A stretch of DNA of 64,000 nt, from NCBI RefSeq assembly GCF_022387135.1, contig NZ_CP092462.1:1054001-1118000 (forward strand), in the 5' to 3' direction. This stretch comes from Comamonas sp. B21-038. Its GTDB lineage: Bacteria > Pseudomonadota > Gammaproteobacteria > Burkholderiales > Burkholderiaceae_C. Below the pieces are notes generated by a model. That model had not been told where the DNA came from and made no database searches. It saw only the letters and a list, made by a program, of their open reading frames with translations. The translations under genes and the position numbers were made by a program. Of the stretch, positions 34,622-41,684 are shown in pieces. The stretch's first letter is position 1. Each line of letters opens with the position of its first letter.

Positions 34622-35614
34622 ATGGACGACAACATCTTTCACGCTGGCGAACGCCTGGTGCAGGAGCGCACGGGCGAGCGCGGCACGGCGCTCATCAACA
34701 GCCGCAGCATCAGCACCGGCATCCCAGCGGCCGCACGCAACTTTGTCGGCCAGCAGCGCTGGTGCATAGTGGGCGCGGCCGATGCGGCAGGCGCCATGTG
34801 GGCTTGCCTGCTGAGTGGCGAGCCCGGCTTTGTGCAGGCCAGCGATGACCTGCGCAGCCTGCAGGTGACCAGCAGCGACCCGCAGGGTGTGCTGGCCCGC
34901 ATGGCCCCCATAGCAGATCTGCAGCCCGAGCAATCCATCGCCGTGCTGTTGATCGAGCTGCAGACCCGCAGGCGCCTGCGCATCAATGGCCATGTGGCAC
35001 AGGCATCCGCGCAGGCGCTGGAGGTGGCGGTGGGCCAGGCCTTTCCGGTCTGCCCCCGCTATATCCAAAAGCGCGAACTGCTGCCGCTGGAGGCAGAACC
35101 CACTTCCAACAGCAGCACCGGTACGGATGCCAACACCGGCACGGTGCTGGACGAGGCCACATCCGCCTGGATTGCTGGCGCCGACACCTTGTTCATCGCC
35201 AGCCTGGGCCCCAGCGGGGACGCCGATGTATCGCACCGGGGTGGCCGGCCTGGCTTTGTGCAACAACAGGGCCAGGTGCTGCGCATTCCTGATTTCAACG
35301 GCAACAGCATGTTCAACACCCTGGGCAATCTGGAGCTGGAGCCGCGCTGTGGCCTGGTCTTTCCGGACTTTGAAGGCGCGCGCCAGTTGCAGCTCACCGG
35401 CCATGCGCGCGCCCGTTTTGGTGTCGAGGCCGACATCGACCAGACAGGAGGAACCGGGCGCTGGATCGAGTTCCAGGTGCACAGCTGGCGCAGCACGCCG
35501 CTAACCCTGCCCCAACGCTGGCGCCTGCTGGAAGCCTCGCCCTACAACCCTTTGGTTCGCGGTGTTGCGTCAGCGGCTTTTGACGGGCCACCGCGCAGCC
35601 AGGTGACGCGCTGA
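34622..35614 (+). CDS. Pyridoxamine 5'-phosphate oxidase family (FMN-binding) protein
   Basis: This 330-residue protein has a split-barrel flavin-binding fold in its second half (about 175-300): WIAGADTLFIASLGPSGDADVSHRGG (a signature stretch), LRIPDFNGN, and LVFPDFEGARQLQLTG. The first half is a shorter related region (RTGERGTALINS), so the protein may be a two-barrel form. The family includes enzymes that reduce or oxidise small molecules with FMN or F420. The substrate is unknown. Translation start ATG is preceded by AGGAG. Confidence 0.82.
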   Translation: MDDNIFHAGERLVQERTGERGTALINSRSISTGIPAAARNFVGQQRWCIVGAADAAGAMWACLLSGEPGFVQASDDLRSLQVTSSDPQGVLARMAPIADLQPEQSIAVLLIELQTRRRLRINGHVAQASAQALEVAVGQAFPVCPRYIQKRELLPLEAEPTSNSSTGTDANTGTVLDEATSAWIAGADTLFIASLGPSGDADVSHRGGRPGFVQQQGQVLRIPDFNGNSMFNTLGNLELEPRCGLVFPDFEGARQLQLTGHARARFGVEADIDQTGGTGRWIEFQVHSWRSTPLTLPQRWRLLEASPYNPLVRGVASAAFDGPPRSQVTR

Positions 35615-35623
35615 CAAGGCCGC

Positions 35624-36547
35624 CTAGGCTGCATGGGTCATCCTGGAGGGGCGTTGCGCCTGCAGCCAGGCGACTGCCTCGTCCAGCAGCGGATGGTGGC
35701 GCTCCGCATTCCAGGCTGCGGCTGCGGTGACCACCATGGTTTTCTCACGCAGCGGGCGGACGACTACGTTCTCGGGTGCCAGGCGCCGCATGGAGGCAGG
35801 CACCAGGGCCACGCCCTGGCCGCAGCTCACATAGGCGATCTGTGAGGAGACCGAGCGCACCTCATGCATCACGCGCGGCGCAAAGCCCTGGGCGCGGCAC
35901 AGCCCCACCAGCATGTCGAAGTAGTCCGGGCTGACCTGGCGCGACGGCATCACCATCGGCTCATGGCTCAGTGACTTGAGGCGGACCTGGGATTGGCCCG
36001 CAAGGGGGTGGTCCTTGCGCAACGCGACGGCCAGGCGGTCTTCCATCATCGGCAAAGTGGCAATGCCCTGGCCTACATCGCCCTCCAGCCGGACAAAGGC
36101 CAGGTCCAGATCGCCGGCCTGCAGCGCAGGAATGGCATCGGCGCTGTCGATCTCGCGTACAAATACGGTGACATGCGGGTGCTGGCGGCGCATGTAGTCC
36201 TGCAACGGCGGTACGGTGTCCAGCATCGCTGAGGTAATGGCGCCGACCTGCAGCACGCCCGATTGCCCGGCCGCCACCTCGCGCACCACGCGCTCGAGCT
36301 GCTCGACCTGCAGCGCAAACTGCCGAACCGCTGGCAAGATGGCCGCGCCCGCAGCGCTGAGCTTGGTGCCGCGCCGGGAGCGCTCGAACAACTGCAGCTT
36401 GAGCGAGTGCTCCAGCACCTTGATCTGCTCGGTCAGCGGCGGCTGCGACATGGACAGGCGGGCGGCGGCGCGCCCAAAGTTCTGCTCCTCAGCGACGGCC
36501 AGGAACATCCACAGCTGGCGAATCAGGCGAAAGTCGATATGGCTCAT
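35624..36547 (-). CDS. LysR-family regulator of the RraA/aminotransferase operon
   Basis: This 307-residue regulator has the DNA-binding helices at about 20-45 (EEQNFGRAAARLSMSQPPLT) and the ligand domain start GVLQVGAITSAML. The QPPLTEQIKVLE block is typical of the BenM/CatM-like group, which often respond to aromatic acids or their breakdown products. It is divergent from three RraA-family genes with a clear operator between them. The ATG at 36547 starts the homologous part. Confidence 0.9.
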   Translation of the reverse strand: MSHIDFRLIRQLWMFLAVAEEQNFGRAAARLSMSQPPLTEQIKVLEHSLKLQLFERSRRGTKLSAAGAAILPAVRQFALQVEQLERVVREVAAGQSGVLQVGAITSAMLDTVPPLQDYMRRQHPHVTVFVREIDSADAIPALQAGDLDLAFVRLEGDVGQGIATLPMMEDRLAVALRKDHPLAGQSQVRLKSLSHEPMVMPSRQVSPDYFDMLVGLCRAQGFAPRVMHEVRSVSSQIAYVSCGQGVALVPASMRRLAPENVVVRPLREKTMVVTAAAAWNAERHHPLLDEAVAWLQAQRPSRMTHAA

Positions 36548-36599
36548 GGTGCATTTCCTGGGGAGAGGTGGCTGTTCTGGTATTCGTATCACAGAGATA

Positions 36600-36624
36600 T
36601 CTGATAAGTATTTCACATATCAGA
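36600..36624. promoter_or_regulatory. LysR operator of the T-N11-A type
   Basis: TCTGATA-N11-TATCAGA, with perfect seven-base arms, lies in the 110-bp gap between the divergent LysR and first RraA-family gene, 33 bp before the latter. Confidence 0.72.
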
Positions 36625-36657
36625 AGGCGGCCGTGATGATGCCAGCACTTTCCTGGA

Positions 36658-37335
36658 ATGCACGCGATGACCCACTCCCATCTCCACCTTGAACGCCTCA
36701 GCGCGCTGGACACCAATACCGTCTCCGATGCGCTCGATTTCCTCGGCCTGCCCGGTGCCACCGTTGGCCTGCTGCCGCTGTGGCACTGCCCCAAGATCGT
36801 CGGCCTGGCCAGCACCATCCAGCTGGGCCCCAAGAGCGATGCCGCGCCTGCCGTGCACTTGATCTCTCCGGTCATCGATGCCGTGGTCTCCGACGACCGC
36901 GTGCTCGTGGTTGCCGGCGGGGCCGATGGCATCTCCTGCTGGGGCGACATCCTGGCCAATGCGGCGGTTGCGAGGCAGGTGCGCGGCACGGTCATCGATG
37001 GCTTGAGCCGTGATATCGATGGCAGCGCAGACATTGGCTATCCCGTTTATGGGCGGGGGCTGACCATGGTCAGCGCCCGCAACCGCGTGGTGCAGTTGCA
37101 TGCGGCCCAGCCTGTGCAGATGGCCGGTGTCACCGTGCAGCAGGACGACTATGTGATTGCCGACCGCTGTGGCACGGTCTTCATCCCGGCGGGGCGCATC
37201 GGCGAGGTGCTGGGCCTGGGCGAGCGCATTGCCCTTCGCCAGCAGGGCATGGTGGCCGCCGTGCGCGCGGGTCGCTCCGTGGCCGAGGTCATGCACGACC
37301 GGCAGTTTGAAGCCATTGCCGCGCAGCCGCAGTGA
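36658..37335 (+). CDS. RraA-family (HMG/CHA aldolase-like) protein, copy 1
   Basis: This 225-residue protein belongs to the RraA-like family. It has the active-site block DGLSRD, whose arginine and aspartate bind the keto-acid and the divalent metal in HMG/CHA aldolases, and GISCWGDILANAA for the glycine-rich site. Family members cleave 4-hydroxy-4-methyl-2-oxoglutarate or 4-carboxy-4-hydroxy-2-oxoadipate to pyruvate and a second keto-acid, or decarboxylate oxaloacetate. Starts at 36658 or 36667 are both possible. It is the first of three consecutive family members and the most divergent of them. Confidence 0.85.
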   Translation: MHAMTHSHLHLERLSALDTNTVSDALDFLGLPGATVGLLPLWHCPKIVGLASTIQLGPKSDAAPAVHLISPVIDAVVSDDRVLVVAGGADGISCWGDILANAAVARQVRGTVIDGLSRDIDGSADIGYPVYGRGLTMVSARNRVVQLHAAQPVQMAGVTVQQDDYVIADRCGTVFIPAGRIGEVLGLGERIALRQQGMVAAVRAGRSVAEVMHDRQFEAIAAQPQ

Positions 37336-37377
37336 GCACCGGGCGATGGCCCTTTTCTTTATCGAGCGATACACACC

Positions 37378-38058
37378 ATGAACCTTCCCCCAAAGATGCG
37401 CCCGGAAGACCAGGCACTGGTTGCCCTGTTTGAAGGACTGGATACGCCCGGCGTATCCGATGCCATGGACAAGCTGGGCCTGCACGGCCAGGCCCTGGGC
37501 ATCATGCCGCTGGCGAACTACAGCAAAACGGTGGTCGGCCCGGCCTTTACCGTCAAATACGTGCCGGCCAGCCACCCGCCTGGCACCGTGGGTGATTTCA
37601 TCGATGACGTCGCTCCAGGCGATGTGGTGGTGATCGACAACGATGGCCGCAGCGACTGTACCGTGTGGGGCGACATCATGACCCAGTACGCCGGCCTGCG
37701 CGGTATTGCAGCGACGGTGATCGATGGCGTATGCCGCGATGTGGGCAAGGCCCTGGGCGATAACTACCCGATTTTCAGCGTGGGCCGCTTTATGCGCACA
37801 GGAAAGGACCGGGTGCAGGTCGAGTCGCTGAACACCACGGTGGCCATCGGGACGGTGCGGGTGGCATCGCGCGACATCGTGGTCGCCGATGCCAATGGTG
37901 TCGTCATTGTGCCGCGCCACCGCGCCCGGGATGTGGCGGCTGCAGCCCGCAAGATCGAGGAGAGCGAATCGCGCATCCGCGCGCAGATCGCAGGGGGCAC
38001 GTCCTTGCGCGAGGCGCGTGCTGCGCTGGGCTACCACCAACTGCAAACCAAGGACTGA
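37378..38058 (+). CDS. RraA-family (HMG/CHA aldolase-like) protein, copy 2
   Basis: This 226-residue protein shows the complete set of RraA/aldolase features: DTPGVSDAMDKLG near the N-terminus, VWGDIMTQYA, and DGVCRD with the predicted substrate- and metal-binding pair. The C-terminal helix extends past the usual core and is charged (KIEESESRIRAQIAGG). It follows copy 1 by 42 bp and copy 3 begins three bases after its stop, so the genes are surely one transcript. Confidence 0.86.
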   Translation: MNLPPKMRPEDQALVALFEGLDTPGVSDAMDKLGLHGQALGIMPLANYSKTVVGPAFTVKYVPASHPPGTVGDFIDDVAPGDVVVIDNDGRSDCTVWGDIMTQYAGLRGIAATVIDGVCRDVGKALGDNYPIFSVGRFMRTGKDRVQVESLNTTVAIGTVRVASRDIVVADANGVVIVPRHRARDVAAAARKIEESESRIRAQIAGGTSLREARAALGYHQLQTKD

Positions 38059-38061
38059 GCC

Positions 38062-38700
38062 ATGACCACGCTTTACGCAGCAGAGCAACTGGCCCAGGCC
38101 TGCACGCTGGGAACCTCTACGTTGTTCGAGGCCTCGGGCCTGACCACCAGTGCCGCCGATGCCGCCATCCGTCCCATATGGGCGGGTGCGTCGGTGGCCG
38201 GCCCCGCGTATCCGCTGGAATGCGCACCCGGCGACAACCTGTCCATCCATATTGCGATGGAGCAGGCGCCGCGTGGCAGCATCCTGGTGATCTCTACCAG
38301 TGGCTTTGTCGCTGGCTATTGGGGGGAGGTATTGACCGTCGCGGCAGAGGCTGCAGGTATTGCCGGCCTGGTCATTGACGGGGGCGTACGCGATATTGCA
38401 GCCCTCACAGCCCGGCGTTTCGCGGTGTTTTCGCGCGGCATCTCGATGCGCGGCACCATCAAGGCCAGTGCGCCTTCGGTCGGGCAGCCCATCAGCTTTA
38501 CCGGCACGCCGGTGGCAGCCGGTGACCTGGTCGTGGCCGATGACGATGGGGTGCTGGTGATACCGGCTGCCCACGCCGAGCGCTGCCTGGCCCAGGGCCA
38601 ATTGCGTGCCGACAAGGAAGCGCGGATGATGCAGGCGCTGCAAGGCGGGCAATCCACGTTGGAGCTGATGGGCCTTACCCGCTGGAGGATGCAGCAATGA
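38062..38700 (+). CDS. RraA-family (HMG/CHA aldolase-like) protein, copy 3
   Basis: This 212-residue protein has YWGEVLTVAAEAAG and DGGVRD, where the arginine and aspartate of the active site are kept. It resembles the canonical HMG/CHA aldolases more than copy 1 does (CAPGDNLSIHIAM, DDDGVLVIP). Its stop codon overlaps the start of the aminotransferase gene by four bases. Family members are trimers or hexamers with the active site between subunits, so the three copies could also form mixed oligomers; that is speculative. Confidence 0.86.
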   Translation: MTTLYAAEQLAQACTLGTSTLFEASGLTTSAADAAIRPIWAGASVAGPAYPLECAPGDNLSIHIAMEQAPRGSILVISTSGFVAGYWGEVLTVAAEAAGIAGLVIDGGVRDIAALTARRFAVFSRGISMRGTIKASAPSVGQPISFTGTPVAAGDLVVADDDGVLVIPAAHAERCLAQGQLRADKEARMMQALQGGQSTLELMGLTRWRMQQ

Positions 38701-39917
38701 ATACCCCTGCGCATGGTTTGAATCGCTTCCTGGCCCAGGCCAAACCATCGGCCACCTACCGGGTCATGGACCGCGTGGCAATGCGCCGGGCCGCCGGCGC
38801 GCAGGTCATATCGCTGTGCGCCGGTGAGCCCGACTTCGACACGCCGGCCCATATCTGCGAGGCAGGCATTGCCGCCATCCGTGCCGGCCACACCCGCTAT
38901 ACGCAGGTGGCTGGCCTGCGCGATCTGCGCGAAGCGGTGGCTGCCAAGTTCAAGCAGGACAACGGACTGGCCGTGGATTGGCGGCGCAACACCCTGGTGT
39001 GCAGCGGTGGCAAGCAGGTGATCTTCAACGCCTTGGCAGCCACGTTGAACGAGGGCGATGAGGTCATCGTCCCTGCACCGTACTGGGTCAGCTACCCCGA
39101 AATCGTGCAGCTCTGTGGCGGCAAGGCCGTAGCAGTGCCCTGCACGGCGCAGACCGGTTTCAAGCTCAGCGCCGATGCGCTGGAAGCCGCGATCACCGCC
39201 CGTACCCGTTGCCTGATCCTGAACTCGCCCTCCAACCCCACCGGTGCGGTCTACAGCCGTGCCGAGCTGCAGGCCCTGGCAGAAGTGCTGCTGGACCACC
39301 CGCAAGTGCTGGTGATCGCCGACGATATCTACGAGCACCTGGTGTTTGACGGCATCGCCTTTCACACCATGGCCCAGGTGGAGCCGCGTTTGCGCGACCG
39401 GGTGCTGACGATGAACGGCGTCTCCAAGGCCTATGCGATGACGGGGTGGCGCATCGGTTTTTGCACGGGCCCGGCCTGGCTGATCGAGGCCATGGAAAAG
39501 CTGCAGGGCCAGCAGACCTCCGGCGCTTGCAGCATCTCCCAGCATGCGGCGCTGGCCGCGTTGACGGGGCCGCAGGACTTTGTGCGCAGCGCGCGTGCGG
39601 TGTTCCAAAGGCGCAGGGACCTGGTGGTGGAGATGCTGAACCAGGCCCCGGGCCTGCAGTGTGGCGTACCGCAGGGTGCGTTCTATGCCTTTGCCTCCTG
39701 CGAGGCGCTGATCGGCAAAACCACCCGCGCTGGCACCCTGCTGCGCAGCGATGAAGACCTTGTCAACGCGCTGCTCGATGAGGCCGGCGTGGCGGCCGTG
39801 CATGGCAGTGCCTTTGGCATGGGGCCGTATATCCGTGTGGCCTATGCGCTGGATGATGCGGCACTGCGGCAGGCGGGCGAGGCCATTGCCCAGTTTTGCC
39901 GGACGCTCAGCAACTAG
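38697..39917 (+). CDS. Class I/II aminotransferase (aspartate aminotransferase-like)
   Basis: This 406-residue PLP enzyme has the substrate-side block LCAGEPDFDTP, the cofactor region SPSNPTGAVYSR, IADDIYEHLVFDG, and the Schiff-base lysine in NGVSKAYAMTGWRIG. The C-terminal arginine of the substrate site is in GPYIRVAYALDD. It belongs to subgroup I-gamma with bacterial aspartate aminotransferases. Start and stop overlap with RraA copy 3 (ATGA) imply a joint role, perhaps removing the amino group from a hydroxylated amino acid whose keto-acid the aldolases then cleave. That is inference. Confidence 0.9.
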   Translation: MNTPAHGLNRFLAQAKPSATYRVMDRVAMRRAAGAQVISLCAGEPDFDTPAHICEAGIAAIRAGHTRYTQVAGLRDLREAVAAKFKQDNGLAVDWRRNTLVCSGGKQVIFNALAATLNEGDEVIVPAPYWVSYPEIVQLCGGKAVAVPCTAQTGFKLSADALEAAITARTRCLILNSPSNPTGAVYSRAELQALAEVLLDHPQVLVIADDIYEHLVFDGIAFHTMAQVEPRLRDRVLTMNGVSKAYAMTGWRIGFCTGPAWLIEAMEKLQGQQTSGACSISQHAALAALTGPQDFVRSARAVFQRRRDLVVEMLNQAPGLQCGVPQGAFYAFASCEALIGKTTRAGTLLRSDEDLVNALLDEAGVAAVHGSAFGMGPYIRVAYALDDAALRQAGEAIAQFCRTLSN

Positions 39918-39927
39918 GTCCTGGCGG

Positions 39928-40416
39928 CTAGCAGTTCAGATCATGGAAGCGCTTGCGCGCCTTGTACAGATCGACCTCGGCTTGGGCCAGGTCGTTGGCC
40001 GCCGCAGTTTGCACGGCCTGTTTGAGCCCGGGCAGGCGGCTGTCCAAACGCGCGCATTCCAGCTTGTCTGCGGGGCTGAGCTTGAAGCGGCGCTGGTAGA
40101 CGCGGTACTCATCGGCGTTCATTCCTGTCAGGGGCTGGAAGGCCTCCGCAAAGGCAGCGTTGCGTTCGGCACGCTGCACGTCCTCGCCCTTGCGGCTCTT
40201 GCCGGTCATCTTGTCCATGCCCTGGGTGGGAGTGGCATCGATTTCCTTCGCGCCTACACAGGGCGCATCCGAGTAGCCCACGCGCCCGGCCGTCTCGCAG
40301 CGGTAGACCGGCTTTTGCGCGAAGGCAGGGGCGGAGCAGCAGACCAGGGCCAGCAATAGCAGCGAGCGCGTGGATTGGCCAAGGCTTGCATGGCGACGGT
40401 TGGACAACAAGCGCAT
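39928..40416 (-). CDS. Small secreted protein with DUF4124-like start
   Basis: This 162-residue protein has a signal peptide (ending APAFAQ) and then VYRCETAGRVGYSDAPC, the DUF4124-like pattern of two cysteines around a short turn. The rest is helical and charged (YQRRFKLSPADKLECARLDSRL) with two more cysteines (LEC and the terminal LNC). Function is unknown. It lies 21 bp behind the Mrr-like gene on the same strand and ends 10 bp from the convergent aminotransferase gene. Confidence 0.78.
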   Translation of the reverse strand: MRLLSNRRHASLGQSTRSLLLLALVCCSAPAFAQKPVYRCETAGRVGYSDAPCVGAKEIDATPTQGMDKMTGKSRKGEDVQRAERNAAFAEAFQPLTGMNADEYRVYQRRFKLSPADKLECARLDSRLPGLKQAVQTAAANDLAQAEVDLYKARKRFHDLNC

Positions 40417-40437
40417 CGATAGACCTTTAGCTAGCCT

Positions 40438-41373
40438 TCATGCCGCCGCAAGCGTGCCACGGCAACCCGGGAAGGTCGAGCAGCCCCAGAAGGATTTACC
40501 GGCATGGGCCCCCTTGCGTGCGGTGCGCAACTCCATCGCGGCGCTGCAGCGCGGGCAGGCCGGTGGGGCCGGCGCCAGGCTTGGCGCTGGGGGCGCTGCA
40601 GGTGCAGTGGCAGCGGCAGTCGCAACGGCGGCGCTTGCGGGCGCAGCGGCCGGGGTGCTGCTGGCATGGGCCGCCCTGGGCCCATTCACCAGCGATTGCC
40701 GCGCTTGCTGCACCATCGCAAACAGCTGGTGGCCATCGACCAAGCTGATATTGCGGCCCCGTGCAAAGTCCCGCGCATCGTTGCTGAACCGCCCGGAGGT
40801 GACCACAAAGCCGCCTGTCGCGCCCCGTGCCGCCATGACACCATACAGCTCACGCACGGTGGCAACGCCCACGCGCTGGGCCTTCCACTGCTTGCACTGC
40901 ACGAGAAATTTTTCGCTGCCCTTGAGCAGTACCAGGTCCACGCCGCCATCGGGCCCGTTGCCGCCCAGCTCGATGATGCGAAAGCCCTGCAGGCGGTAGG
41001 CCTCGCCCACCAGCAATTCAAACTCGCGCCAGCTGATGCCGTCCAGCGCGGCGGCGTCCTGCGCCTGTGCCACCGTGCTGACCAGGGCCTTGCGCTGCTT
41101 TCTGCGCCAGGCCGACATCGCGGCCGCTATCAAACACATCAAGGGCAGCAGGTACTGGCCGATCGAAGCGAGCCCAAAGATGAGGCCCTTCTGAACGGTA
41201 GCCACCACCATGTCGCTGGGGCGGCCTGCCAGCTCTGCCGTTGGCGGCACCACCGCCAGACCGTGCAGAAACACATAGCTGGCCCCCGCCAGTGCCACAC
41301 AGATCCACCAGGGAAGCCGCGCCAGCAGATCGAGCATGTCTTCGAACCCGCTGCTTTTCTTGCGTCTTGCCAT
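40438..41373 (-). CDS. Membrane-anchored Mrr-type nuclease-like protein with zinc finger
   Basis: This 311-residue protein has two membrane helices (about 20-40 and 65-90). A restriction-endonuclease-like Mrr_cat domain follows at about 105-220, with GPDGGVDLVLLKGSEKFLV then QCKQWK supplying the D...QxK active site. After an alanine- and proline-rich linker a C-terminal zinc finger of the topoisomerase type has CPRC and WGCSTFPGC. The ATG at 41373 starts the homologous part. Such proteins are usually called restriction endonucleases, but no methylase is nearby and the role is not clear. Confidence 0.85.
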   Translation of the reverse strand: MARRKKSSGFEDMLDLLARLPWWICVALAGASYVFLHGLAVVPPTAELAGRPSDMVVATVQKGLIFGLASIGQYLLPLMCLIAAAMSAWRRKQRKALVSTVAQAQDAAALDGISWREFELLVGEAYRLQGFRIIELGGNGPDGGVDLVLLKGSEKFLVQCKQWKAQRVGVATVRELYGVMAARGATGGFVVTSGRFSNDARDFARGRNISLVDGHQLFAMVQQARQSLVNGPRAAHASSTPAAAPASAAVATAAATAPAAPPAPSLAPAPPACPRCSAAMELRTARKGAHAGKSFWGCSTFPGCRGTLAAA

Positions 41374-41684
41374 GGTGTCCCCCTGTCGTTGTTTGCTGAT
41401 GGATGCCTGTCTGGATGGGCGTGCGTGGCGTGAAACGCTGAGTGCAGACCACCAGATGCCTTGTATTACAAAATGTATCTTTGTGGTCTTACGCTTGGCT
41501 GACGCGCTGGCCTGGGGCATCGCCTGGGGGACAGGGGGCGCAACGACGGCTGGTGTTGGGGATGGGAAAATTTTTTCAACTATTTTTCAGTGCAGGTGAT
41601 CACTTTTGGGATCTCGTTCGGTGTACAGGGCAATGGCGCCATGCAGTGCCGCTTTCTTTTCCCAGATCACCAGGACGATGAACC
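41374..41684. other. Intergenic region before the siderophore receptor gene
   Basis: The 311 bp separate the divergent Mrr-like and receptor genes and should hold both promoters. It has an AT-rich run at 41565-41590, unusual for this window. I see no good Fur box, which fits control by a FecI-type sigma factor instead, but I cannot place a FecI promoter with confidence. Confidence 0.45.

Noticed and set aside
36613-39803. Long minus-strand frames opposite the RraA and aminotransferase genes
   Set aside because: Antisense shadows; the plus-strand genes have intact active-site motifs and overlap each other as an operon.
41560-41640. Possible FecI-type promoter before the signalling receptor gene (GGAAAA and CGTTC elements)
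   Set aside because: The two elements do not have a spacing I can defend, and the consensus for this sigma factor is not known.
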